DNA of 64,000 bases from assembly GCF_024448695.1 (NCBI RefSeq), contig NZ_JAMOHY010000001.1:388051-452050 (forward strand). The letters run 5' to 3'. The DNA is from Stutzerimonas stutzeri (lineage in GTDB: Bacteria > Pseudomonadota > Gammaproteobacteria > Pseudomonadales > Pseudomonadaceae). The notes under the pieces were generated by a model. That model did not search any database, had not been told where the DNA came from, and was given only the letters and a program-made list of their open reading frames with translations. Shown piece by piece: positions 44,619-52,946 of this stretch. The position numbers were made by a program, and so were the translations under genes. How positions within the stretch are numbered: position 1 is the first letter of the stretch; every line of letters begins with the position of its first letter.

Positions 44619-45430
44619 CAGAGCACACCCCCATAACGCTGCTTGCGTCTGTAAAGCCGTTCCGCCTTGCCTTCCAGCCAGCTCAGCAAGGCCGCTTCGT
44701 CACGCAGAATCTCGCGCAGTGGCTTGTTGAAATAATCTCGCAGGAAACGCAGGCGGTCGCGACGGGTCAGGCCGATGTCCAGTGCCGAAAAATACAGCCC
44801 GGCCAGATCCTTGTTGCGCCAGCGGTGGGGGGTTGTGGCGCGGACCTGGGCGCGGTGCAGATCGATCAATGAGAGGCGGAAATCATCGGCCGTTACGGCC
44901 TTGTCGGTATGCAGCAGGAAGTGGCAGATATAGAAGTCCCGATGATTGACGCCGGCACGGTGCATGGTCCCGGCCATGCGTGCGACTTCGGCGATCAGTG
45001 CGCGCTTGAGTGCCGGTAATGGCGGCCGTTCATGCCAGTGGAGCGAAAAGTCTTCGAGGCTGATGGTCGGCGCCAGCTCTTCGGTAATGATGAATGAGTG
45101 CTGGGTCGCCGGATTGCCCCCACGCTGGCCATAAGCCACTGCGGTCATGGTCGGTACGCCGGCTTCATGCAGACGCTGAAGCGCTCGCCACTCCTGACCG
45201 GCACCGAGTACCGGCGCCTTGGCGGTGACCAGGTTCTTGGCGATCTCGCCCCAGCCGATGCCGCGGTGGATCTTGACGAAGTAGCCGCGCCCGTCGACTT
45301 CGGTACGCAGGGTGCGGCGGCCTTCCAGCTCGCGGTAGACCTCGCCTTGCAACTGCTCGACTTCGACGAAGGCATCCTTGGCGTGCCAAAGCGTTTTGAA
45401 GGGTTCAGCGAGAATCAGCTTTGTAGACAC
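44618..45430 (-). CDS. waaP: Lipopolysaccharide core heptose(I) kinase
   Basis: WaaP phosphorylates heptose I of the inner core in the cytoplasm, a step essential in P. aeruginosa and also reported as a tyrosine kinase. The 270 residues show YFVKIHRGIGWGEIAKNL, AYGQRGGNPATQHSFIITEEL, the catalytic HRAGVNHRDFYICHFLL and the metal-binding LSLIDLHRAQ. Full length. Start is GTG 45430 with AAGGGG in front. A REP element separates it from waaG. Confidence 0.93.
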   Translation of the reverse strand: MSTKLILAEPFKTLWHAKDAFVEVEQLQGEVYRELEGRRTLRTEVDGRGYFVKIHRGIGWGEIAKNLVTAKAPVLGAGQEWRALQRLHEAGVPTMTAVAYGQRGGNPATQHSFIITEELAPTISLEDFSLHWHERPPLPALKRALIAEVARMAGTMHRAGVNHRDFYICHFLLHTDKAVTADDFRLSLIDLHRAQVRATTPHRWRNKDLAGLYFSALDIGLTRRDRLRFLRDYFNKPLREILRDEAALLSWLEGKAERLYRRKQRYGGVL

Positions 45431-45453
45431 GCGCGCCCCTTATGAAAAGCTTC

Positions 45454-45475
45454 GCGGGCATGGCCCGCTCCTACC
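45454..45475. repeat. REP element between waaG and waaP
   Basis: GCGGGCATGGCCCGC hairpin followed by TCCTACC, the Pseudomonas REP core. It lies in the 70-bp gap between two genes of the core operon and may tune the amounts of the upstream and downstream parts of the transcript. Confidence 0.8.
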
Positions 45476-45500
45476 GGGTGGGCAGCCATAGCGTGCCCGC

Positions 45501-46622
45501 TCATACCTGCTCCCCGAGAATCACATCGGTGGCCCGCTGCGGCATGCTGTAAAGATCGGCGCTGTCGGCATAGCGCAGCGCATTACGGCCCCAGACGACC
45601 CGCTGCGCATCATCTTCCAGCATCTGCGCCAACATGCGGTCCAGCGTGGATTGCTCGAACGGGCTGGGCACGACCCGGCCACAGTCGGCATCCTCAATAT
45701 AGTGGGCGTAGCCGCAGACGTCGGTGACCAGCACCGGCAGGCCGGAAACCAGCGCCTCCAGCAGCACGGTGCCGGTATTTTCGTTGTAGGCGGGATGGAT
45801 CAGCAGGTCGGCACCCAGCAGAAAGCGCGGGATATCGCTACGCCCCTTGAGAAACTCCACCATGCTCGAAATGCCCAGCGTCTTGGCCTGCAGCTTGAAG
45901 GGCTTGGGATCATCCTGACCGATCACCAGCAATCGCGTGCGCTTCCTCAGTCCACGGGGCAGCGCAGCGAGCGCCTTGAGGCTGCGATCCACACCCTTGG
46001 TCTTGAAGCCGGAGCCAATCTGCACCAGCACCAGCTCATCGGCTCCCAGCTCGAATTCCTCGCGAAACCCGGCGCGTATTTCAGCCGCATTGGCCGGCGC
46101 GCGGCGATCCGCAGCGATGCCTGGCGGCAACAGATGGAAGCGCTCGGCGGGCGTACCGTAGTGCTTGACGAACAACGGCTGCTGCACCTCGGAGATCATC
46201 AGAATCTCAGTCTTCGACTCGGGTGCGAACACCGCGCGCTCGTACTCGGCAAAGTGCTTGTAGCGGCCCCAGCGGCGGTAGACCGGATTGCGCAGGGTCT
46301 GCGCCTTGTCCTCGAAGCAGGGATCGGCGGCGTAGTAGACGTCCAGACCCGGCATCTTGTTGAACCCCACCACTCGATCCACCGGACGCTGCGCCAGATC
46401 AGCCTCGACCCAGGCAGTGAAACGTTCATTACGGGTGTGGTTGAAGAGAGCTTTGACCGGCGCAATCAGCACCTCGAAGCCCTCTGGCACCTCGCCCTCC
46501 CAGATCATCGCGTAGACACGAATGCGGTGCCCACGACGCTGACACTCCAACGCGATGCGCATGAAATCGCGCTGCAGCCCGCCGAAGGGAAAATACTTGT
46601 AAAGGATAAAGGCCAATTGCAT
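45501..46622 (-). CDS. waaG: UDP-glucose:(heptosyl)LPS glucosyltransferase-type enzyme
   Basis: WaaG adds the first hexose of the outer core (GalNAc in P. aeruginosa). The 373-residue GT-B family 4 protein begins MQLAFILYKYFPFGGLQRDFMRIALEC, has VVGFNKMPGLDVYYAADPCFEDK, LVQIGSGFKTKGVDRSLKAL and the donor site HPAYNENTGTVLLEALVSGLPVLVTDVCGYAHYI. I use ATG 46622, which overlaps the waaC stop by one base. A longer open frame to 47039 runs antiparallel in frame terms through waaC and must be rejected. Confidence 0.93.
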   Translation of the reverse strand: MQLAFILYKYFPFGGLQRDFMRIALECQRRGHRIRVYAMIWEGEVPEGFEVLIAPVKALFNHTRNERFTAWVEADLAQRPVDRVVGFNKMPGLDVYYAADPCFEDKAQTLRNPVYRRWGRYKHFAEYERAVFAPESKTEILMISEVQQPLFVKHYGTPAERFHLLPPGIAADRRAPANAAEIRAGFREEFELGADELVLVQIGSGFKTKGVDRSLKALAALPRGLRKRTRLLVIGQDDPKPFKLQAKTLGISSMVEFLKGRSDIPRFLLGADLLIHPAYNENTGTVLLEALVSGLPVLVTDVCGYAHYIEDADCGRVVPSPFEQSTLDRMLAQMLEDDAQRVVWGRNALRYADSADLYSMPQRATDVILGEQV

Positions 46623-47623
46623 CAGGTTGTCTCCGATGACCGCAACAGGGCCTTGAGTTCGCTGGCGACGCGCTCGGGCAGCAGGTCGTCGAAACAGGGT
46701 GTGTGGCGATTGCCCTTGCCGGCATTCGGGCCGGTGGCACACAGATGCACCTGCGAGCGACCGTAGGCGCCCACGCGACCCGGCAGGGTCGGGCCGTAAA
46801 GCGAAATGCTCGGCACATCGAGGGCTGCGGCAAGATGACCGAGGCCGGTATCCACCGCCACGCAGGCGCGGGCGCCGGCAATGACCTTGGCCACGCCGCC
46901 AAGATTCAGCCGGGGCAATACCGAAGCACCGGCGATACCGTCGGCGATACGTTCGGCGCGGGCCTTTTCCTCGGCATTGCCCCAGGGCAGGCGAATCGCC
47001 CAGCCGAAAGCGCTCATGCGCTCGGCCAGCTCGCGCCAATAGGCTTCCGGCCAGTGCTTGCTCGGCCAGGTAGTGCCGTGCAGGAACAGCAGATAGGGTT
47101 CCTCGCCAGGCGCGGCCAGCTGGGCGCGATCGAGGCCGTAATCGCCGATAGCCTGTGGCAGCGCGTAACCGAGCGCCTGAGCAAACAGCTGCCGGACTCG
47201 CTCCAGTGCGTGCTGATCACGCGGCACGGTATAGCGGCGATCATAGAAGCGCGACGCCATCGGCTCGCGCGCCGAGTCGCGGTCCAGACCGGCCACCGGC
47301 GCTTTCACGTAACGGGTCAGCCAGGCACTTTTCAGCAGGCCCTGAGCATCGATGACCAGGTCATAGCGGGTTTCACGCAGACGCTCCTTGAAGCGCCGCC
47401 ATTCGCCGGTACGCAGGGTCTGTAGCAGGTTTTTGCGCCAGCGACGGATGGCCACTGGAATCACCTGGGCCACGGCCGGATGCCAGGCGGGAATCTCGGC
47501 GAAGCCTTCTTCGACCACCCAGTCGAACTGGATGCCGGGGATCGCCCGTTGCGCATCGGTCAACGCCGGCAAGGTATGCACGACATCGCCCAGCGACGAG
47601 GTCTTGATCAGCAGAACGCGCAC
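46622..47623 (-). CDS. waaC: Heptosyltransferase I
   Basis: WaaC transfers the first L-glycero-D-manno-heptose from ADP-heptose to Kdo. The 333-residue family 9 enzyme has RVLLIKTSSLGDVVHTLPAL at the N terminus, VIDAQGLLKSAWL, LLFLHGTTWPSKHWPEAYWREL, and ACVAVDTGLGHLAAALDVPSISLYGPTLPGRVG. Start is GTG 47623, immediately after the waaF stop. It is slightly shorter than some family members but has all motifs. Confidence 0.93.
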   Translation of the reverse strand: MRVLLIKTSSLGDVVHTLPALTDAQRAIPGIQFDWVVEEGFAEIPAWHPAVAQVIPVAIRRWRKNLLQTLRTGEWRRFKERLRETRYDLVIDAQGLLKSAWLTRYVKAPVAGLDRDSAREPMASRFYDRRYTVPRDQHALERVRQLFAQALGYALPQAIGDYGLDRAQLAAPGEEPYLLFLHGTTWPSKHWPEAYWRELAERMSAFGWAIRLPWGNAEEKARAERIADGIAGASVLPRLNLGGVAKVIAGARACVAVDTGLGHLAAALDVPSISLYGPTLPGRVGAYGRSQVHLCATGPNAGKGNRHTPCFDDLLPERVASELKALLRSSETT

Positions 47624-48673
47624 TCAGTGCTCCAGCGGCAGCGGGTCGGCCAGCGGATCGCCGGCCAGGCGTTGCAGCGCATCCAGCACCGGCTGCGGAT
47701 GCAGATCGCGCAGGCAATTGTAGTGGCCGAAACGGCAGGTACGGTCGAAGCAGGGGCTGCATTCCAGCCCCAGGCGGACGATCTCCACCTGATCGGCCAA
47801 CGGTGGCGTGAACTGCGGCGAGGTCGAGCCATAGACTGCCACCAGCGGTCGGTTGAGCGCAGCCGCCACGTGCATCAGACCGGAGTCATTGGACACCACC
47901 GCCGTGGCGCAGGACATCAGGTCGATGGCCTCGGCCAGGCTGGTCTCACCACTCAGATTGACCGCCTCTTCCTGCAGGCCCGGGATCAGCTCGTCGCGAA
48001 TCGCCTCACCCACCGGATGATCCTTCTTCGAGCCGAACAACCAGACCTGCCAGCCGGCACGAATCTTTGCCTCGGCCACAGCGGCGTAGTGCTCGGAAGG
48101 CCAGCGCTTGGCTTCGCCGAATTCGGCACCGGGACACAGCGCCAGCACCGGGCGATCAAGCTCCAGGCCAAACCTGGCGAGCGCCGCTGTGCGGCTGGCT
48201 TCGTCGATCTGCAAACGCGGTTGCGGATATGGCTGAGGCAACTCGGCATCCGGCTCGAAGGCCAGCGCCATGAAGCGCTCGATCATCAGCGGGTAGCGCT
48301 GCTTGTCGAGCCTGCGCATGTCATTGAGCAAGCCGTAACGCATCTCTCCTCGCCAGCCGGTGCGCTTGGGAATGCCGGAAAAGAACGGCACCAGCGCGGA
48401 CTTCAGTGAGTTGGGCAGCAGGATCGCCTGCTCGTATTGACCACGCAGTCCCTGCGCAATCTTGCGCCGCGCGGCCAGATCCAGCACGCCATGACCGAGC
48501 GGAAAACTCAGGGCCTGGTGCACCTCGGGCATGCGTTCGAGAATGGGCCGGCTCCACTCGGGTGCCAGCACGTCGATCCGGCAGTCGGGATGGCGCTGTT
48601 TCAGGCAGGCGAACAGCGTCTGCGCCATCACCATGTCGCCAACCCAACTGGGACCCACGATCAGAATATTCAT
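47624..48673 (-). CDS. waaF: Heptosyltransferase II
   Basis: WaaF adds the second heptose. The 349-residue family 9 protein has MNILIVGPSWVGDMVMAQTLF, LLPNSLKSALVPFFSGIPKRTGWRGEMR, LALCPGAEFGEAKRWPSEHYAAV, VVSNDSGLMHVAAALNRPLVAVYGSTSPQFTPPL and a Cys-rich tail (CSPCFDRTCRFGHYNCL) typical of the family. It is first of the waaF-waaC-waaG group; the 80-bp gap to ilvE holds imperfect GCTGGAAG repeats. Confidence 0.94.
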   Translation of the reverse strand: MNILIVGPSWVGDMVMAQTLFACLKQRHPDCRIDVLAPEWSRPILERMPEVHQALSFPLGHGVLDLAARRKIAQGLRGQYEQAILLPNSLKSALVPFFSGIPKRTGWRGEMRYGLLNDMRRLDKQRYPLMIERFMALAFEPDAELPQPYPQPRLQIDEASRTAALARFGLELDRPVLALCPGAEFGEAKRWPSEHYAAVAEAKIRAGWQVWLFGSKKDHPVGEAIRDELIPGLQEEAVNLSGETSLAEAIDLMSCATAVVSNDSGLMHVAAALNRPLVAVYGSTSPQFTPPLADQVEIVRLGLECSPCFDRTCRFGHYNCLRDLHPQPVLDALQRLAGDPLADPLPLEH

Positions 48674-48753
48674 AAGCTGGAAGTCATAAGCTTGAAGCTG
48701 GAAGCAGGTGCCAGAAGCATTTCACTTCCGGCGTCCGGCTTCCAGTCTCTGAC

Positions 48754-49677
48754 CTATTTGACCAACGTCCGCCATTCGGCGTGAGCATCGGTCTTGCCGG
48801 TGACCAGATCGAAGTAGGCTTTCTGCAGCTTTTCGGTGATCGGGCCACGACGACCGATGCCGATTTGGCGGCCATCCAGCTCGCGGATCGGAGTGACCTC
48901 GGCGGCGGTGCCTGTGAAGAAGGCCTCATCCGCAATATAGACCTCGTCGCGGGTGATGCGCTTCTCGACGATCTCGATACCGAACTCGCGGGCCAGCGCC
49001 AACACGGTGCCACGGGTGATGCCGTTCAGGCAGGCGGTGACTTCCGGGGTGTAGATCACGCCGTCCTTGATGATGAAGATGTTCTCGCCCGAGCCCTCGG
49101 CCACGTAGCCTTCCGGATCGAGCAGCAGGGCTTCGTCAGCGCCGGCAGACACTGCTTCCTGCAGCGCCAGCATCGAGTTGACGTAGCTGCCGCTGGATTT
49201 GGCGCGGGTCATGGTGATGTTGACATGGTGACGGGTGAAGGAACTGGTGCGGATCTTGATGCCCTTCTCCAGCGCCTCATCGCCCATGTAGGCGCCCCAG
49301 TGCCACGCGGCGACGACCACATGCACTTTCAGGTTGTCGGCGCGGATGCCCATGCCTTCCGATCCGTAGAACACCAGCGGACGGACGTAGGCGGTCTCCA
49401 GGTTGTTCTCGCGCACCGCAGCGCGGGTCGCCTCGTTGATCTCTTCCTTGGTGTAGGGAATCTTCATGCCCATGATGTGGGCGGAGTCGAACAGGCGGTC
49501 GGTGTGCGCCTGCAGGCGGAAGATCGCCGTGCCCTGCGGCGTGTTGTAGGCGCGCACGCCCTCGAACACGCCCATGCCGTAATGCAGGCTGTGGGTCAGC
49601 ACATGAGTGGTCGCGTTACGCCATTCGACCAGTTCGCCGTCATACCAGATCACGCCATCACGATCGGCCATCGACAT
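48754..49677 (-). CDS. ilvE: Branched-chain amino acid aminotransferase
   Basis: IlvE makes the last step of leucine, isoleucine and valine synthesis, transferring the amino group of glutamate with PLP. The 307-residue fold-type IV protein has VLTHSLHYGMGVFEGVRAY, VRPLVFYGSEGMGIRADN, TMTRAKSSGSYVNSMLALQEA with the PLP lysine, ADEALLLDPEGYVAEGSGENIF and EAFFTGTAAEVTPIRELDG. Full length; ATG 49677 has GAGG eight bases before it. It lies between waaF and glnE as in other Pseudomonas. Confidence 0.95.
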   Translation of the reverse strand: MSMADRDGVIWYDGELVEWRNATTHVLTHSLHYGMGVFEGVRAYNTPQGTAIFRLQAHTDRLFDSAHIMGMKIPYTKEEINEATRAAVRENNLETAYVRPLVFYGSEGMGIRADNLKVHVVVAAWHWGAYMGDEALEKGIKIRTSSFTRHHVNITMTRAKSSGSYVNSMLALQEAVSAGADEALLLDPEGYVAEGSGENIFIIKDGVIYTPEVTACLNGITRGTVLALAREFGIEIVEKRITRDEVYIADEAFFTGTAAEVTPIRELDGRQIGIGRRGPITEKLQKAYFDLVTGKTDAHAEWRTLVK

Positions 49678-49725
49678 TGGTTGCCACCTCAGAATTCGAT
49701 AAATGCTCTGTTTGTCAGACGAGAA

Positions 49726-52671
49726 TCAGCTGAGCCCAAGCTCACGCCACATGCGCATGACTGCGCGACGCTCATCATGAAATTGGTCCCCACTCACCAC
49801 TTCGGGCAGTTTTTGCAGTGATTGCCGGTGAGCTGCGCCACGGTAGGCCTTGTAGGCGTCCTGCAGCAGCCGAACCTCATCGCCGGTCATCAACCCGGCC
49901 TGCTCCAACCCGTCGAGAATGCGGATGTTATCGGTATAGCGCAGCAGTTGCGGATGCTGGTGCGACCACGCCAGAGCCGCGTATTGCACCATAAATTCGA
50001 TATCCACGATACCACCGGCGTCTTGCTTGAGGTTGAAGACGCCGTCTGGCTCGAACGCCTTGCCCGCCATGCCGGCCTGCGTCACACGGGTGCCCAAGTT
50101 GTCGCGCATCTTCGCGCGCATCTCGCTGACTTCACTGCGCAGCTGTGCAAGATCGCGCTCACGCCCCAGCACGGCGGCGCGCACCCGCTCGAAGTCCTGC
50201 GCCAGTTGCGGGCAGCCGACCAGCACCCTCGCACGCACCAGCGCCTGGTGTTCCCAGGTCCAGGCCTCCTCGCTCTGATAGCGCTCGAAGGCGCTCAACG
50301 AGCCAACCAGCAGCCCGGAAGCGCCGGAAGGCCTGAGGCGCATATCGACTTCATAGAGCTGACCGGACGTGGTCTGGGCCGTCAGCAAATGAATGATGCG
50401 CTGCCCCAGACGGGTGAAGAACTGCGCGCCATCGATGGGTTTGGCGCCATCGGTTTCGGCATTCGAATCGCCATCATGAATGAACACCAGATCAAGGTCG
50501 GAACCGTGGCCCAGCTCGATGCCGCCGACCTTGCCATAACCCACCACGATAAAGGCCGGGTCGCACAGCTCGCCGTCAGCGCGCCGCGGACGCCCATGGC
50601 GCGCCACCGTGTGATGCCAGGCCAGCGCCAGTACTTCGTTGAGGATCGCCTCGGAGAGCCAGGTCAGGTAATCGCTGACTTTCATCAATGGCAGCGTGCC
50701 GGCAAGCTCCGAAGCCGCCACGCGCAGCCGGTGCGCCAGCTTGAAGTGGCGCAGCGCTTCCATCTGCTGCTCCAGATCGTCCTCGGGAATGCGCACCAGC
50801 CGCTCGCGCAACTCGGCGGCCAGCTCCGGCGCCTGCGGTGGCCGGAACAGCCGTCCGGCATTGAGCAACTCATCGAGCAGCAGCGGAAAACGGGCGATCT
50901 GTTCGGCAATCCAGGGGCTGCCCGCACAAAGCTCCAGCAATCGCTGCAGCGCCCCAGGATTTTCCGTCAGCAGCACCAGATAGGCCGAACGCCGCGCCAC
51001 CGCCTCAATCAGCGGCAACACACGCTCAAGCACCAGATCCGGGTCGTCCTGCTCAACCGCCTGCGCCAGCAGCCGGGGAATGAAAGCATCCAGGCGCTCA
51101 CGCCCCAGGCGCTGCATGGTCCGCACCTGCTTGGCGCTGCGCAGCGCGGCAAGCCGCTGGCAGGCGACCTGACCGTCGCGAAATCCCGCATCGGTCAACT
51201 GGCGACAGGCGAATTCCTCGTCCCAGTCCTGCTCCCAGAGCGGCAGCCACTCGCCCCCAACCAGCGTTTCACCCTCGGCAAGCTCGTCCTCGTCGGGGTC
51301 GGCGATCACCTGACGGAAGTGCCAGTCGACCCGGCTGCGCCAATGCAGCAGGCGCTCATGGAACGCATCCCAGCTATCGAAGCCGAGAATGAAGGCTACC
51401 CGGTCGCAGTCGGTGCGGTTATCCGGCAACATCTGCGTCTGACGGTCGTCAATGGCCTGCAGCGCATGCTCGGTGTAGCGCAAAAACTCGTAGCCTTCGC
51501 GCAACTCTTCGACCGCGGCAGCAGGCATATAGCCCTGCCCTGCCAGGGTCGTCAGCACCTTGAGCAGCGGTCGCTGTTGCAGGCTCAGGTCGCGCCCACC
51601 GTGAATCAGCTGGAACGCCTGGGCAATGAATTCCACTTCGCGAATGCCGCCAGAACCCAGCTTGATGTTCGCCGCCACACCCTTGCGCCGCACTTCCTGC
51701 TGGATCAGCTGCTTCATGCCGCGCAACGCATCGATGGCGGAAAAATCCAGATAGCGCCGGTAGACAAAAGGTCGCAGGATATCGAGCAACTCCCTGCCGG
51801 CCTCCTGGTCACCGCCGACCACCCGCGCCTTGATCATCGCGTAGCGCTCCCAGTCACGGCCCTGATCCTGGTAATACTGCTCCAGCGCATTGAAGCTCAT
51901 CACCAGCGCACCGGATGAGCCATAGGGCCGCAGGCGCATGTCCACCCGGAACACGAAACCATCGACAGTAGGCGCATCCAGCGCCTTGATCAGGCGCTGC
52001 CCGAGGCGGACGAAAAACTCCTGGTTGTCCAGCGAGCGGCGGGCGCCAACGGTTTCGCCGCCTTCCGGGTAGCCGAAGATCAGATCGATATCCGATGACA
52101 GATTGAGTTCATGCGCGCCCAGCTTGCCCATGCCGAGCACCACCAGATGTTGCGGGCGGCCACTTCTGCGCCCGGTGGGCACACCAAACTGCTCGCAATG
52201 ACGCGCATACAACCAGCGATACGCCAGATCGATACAGGTATCGGCCATGTCGGACAAATCGCCGCAGGTCTCGGCAAGGTCGGCCTGGCGGGTCAGGTCG
52301 CGCCAGATGATCCGCACCTGCTGGCGATTGCGAAAACGCCTGAGCAGCGTTGCCAGCCCGGCTTCATCGGTGCAGTCGGCCAGCGCCGTGTTCAGCGCCG
52401 CGTGCATCTCGCCCGTGCGCAGACGCCGCTCAAGCAGCCCCGAGCCGGCCAGCTGCAGCAACATTTCCGGATCTCGGCTAACCTGTTCGGTGACAAAATC
52501 GCTGGACGCGCAGACCCGCTCAAATGCTTCGCGACGCTCGGTGGGCCAGGCCGCATAATCCTCCCCGGCTTGCGCCGACAGCTCGCGCGCTGCGTTGAGG
52601 AACGAGTCCCTGGCACGAGTGACCAATGGCAATAGCGATGTCGGCAATGCAACCAGTGATGGCAGACTCAT
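49726..52671 (-). CDS. glnE: Bifunctional glutamine synthetase adenylyltransferase/deadenylase
   Basis: GlnE adds and removes AMP on glutamine synthetase in answer to PII state and glutamine. The 981 residues form two halves, each with a nucleotidyltransferase domain: the deadenylylating one with GKLGAHELNLSSDIDLIFGYPEGGE near residue 175, and the adenylylating one with GYGKVGGIELGHGSDLDLVFIHDGDSN near residue 700. The link region and the C-terminal VDIEFMVQYAALAW are present. Full length. Divergent from aceE across 275 bp. Confidence 0.95.
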   Translation of the reverse strand: MSLPSLVALPTSLLPLVTRARDSFLNAARELSAQAGEDYAAWPTERREAFERVCASSDFVTEQVSRDPEMLLQLAGSGLLERRLRTGEMHAALNTALADCTDEAGLATLLRRFRNRQQVRIIWRDLTRQADLAETCGDLSDMADTCIDLAYRWLYARHCEQFGVPTGRRSGRPQHLVVLGMGKLGAHELNLSSDIDLIFGYPEGGETVGARRSLDNQEFFVRLGQRLIKALDAPTVDGFVFRVDMRLRPYGSSGALVMSFNALEQYYQDQGRDWERYAMIKARVVGGDQEAGRELLDILRPFVYRRYLDFSAIDALRGMKQLIQQEVRRKGVAANIKLGSGGIREVEFIAQAFQLIHGGRDLSLQQRPLLKVLTTLAGQGYMPAAAVEELREGYEFLRYTEHALQAIDDRQTQMLPDNRTDCDRVAFILGFDSWDAFHERLLHWRSRVDWHFRQVIADPDEDELAEGETLVGGEWLPLWEQDWDEEFACRQLTDAGFRDGQVACQRLAALRSAKQVRTMQRLGRERLDAFIPRLLAQAVEQDDPDLVLERVLPLIEAVARRSAYLVLLTENPGALQRLLELCAGSPWIAEQIARFPLLLDELLNAGRLFRPPQAPELAAELRERLVRIPEDDLEQQMEALRHFKLAHRLRVAASELAGTLPLMKVSDYLTWLSEAILNEVLALAWHHTVARHGRPRRADGELCDPAFIVVGYGKVGGIELGHGSDLDLVFIHDGDSNAETDGAKPIDGAQFFTRLGQRIIHLLTAQTTSGQLYEVDMRLRPSGASGLLVGSLSAFERYQSEEAWTWEHQALVRARVLVGCPQLAQDFERVRAAVLGRERDLAQLRSEVSEMRAKMRDNLGTRVTQAGMAGKAFEPDGVFNLKQDAGGIVDIEFMVQYAALAWSHQHPQLLRYTDNIRILDGLEQAGLMTGDEVRLLQDAYKAYRGAAHRQSLQKLPEVVSGDQFHDERRAVMRMWRELGLS

Positions 52672-52946
52672 ATAGCATCCTCAATGCCGAAAACGGCTGC
52701 AGGCAGCGCAAACACCCAGGCCAGAGCCTTGGCGTCGAAGTCAGCCAGGCAGGCCGAATCGCCGCAATTGTAGTTTTACTACGAAAGAATGTTGCAGGGG
52801 GCTGAAACAACCGCAGTTTTGTAGTAAAACTACAGGAACCGGCTCTACCCCCGGCACAAAATCCAAGAACATATACGCGCCGGCCCACAAAGCCGGCAGC
52901 GAAGCAGGCAACCGATTCTGGAAGCCTTTCCGCCCTGGAGCAAGCC
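52672..52946. promoter_or_regulatory. Divergent glnE-aceE control region with two palindromes
   Basis: GTAGTTTTACTAC at 52770-52782 and its inverse GTAGTAAAACTAC at 52821-52833 are each near-perfect palindromes (GTAGT, three bases, ACTAC). Together they form a 14-bp inverted repeat with centres 51 bp apart, about five helical turns. The design suggests two sites for one dimeric regulator upstream of the pyruvate dehydrogenase genes, 115-175 bp before the aceE start. I do not recognise the regulator. Confidence 0.6.

Noticed and set aside
46623..47039. N-terminal extension of waaG
   Set aside because: The extension is an Arg-rich out-of-frame reading of waaC; the true start is ATG 46622.
49822..51918. 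Open frame of 698 codons antisense to glnE
   Set aside because: Shadow of glnE; nothing in the translation resembles a protein family.
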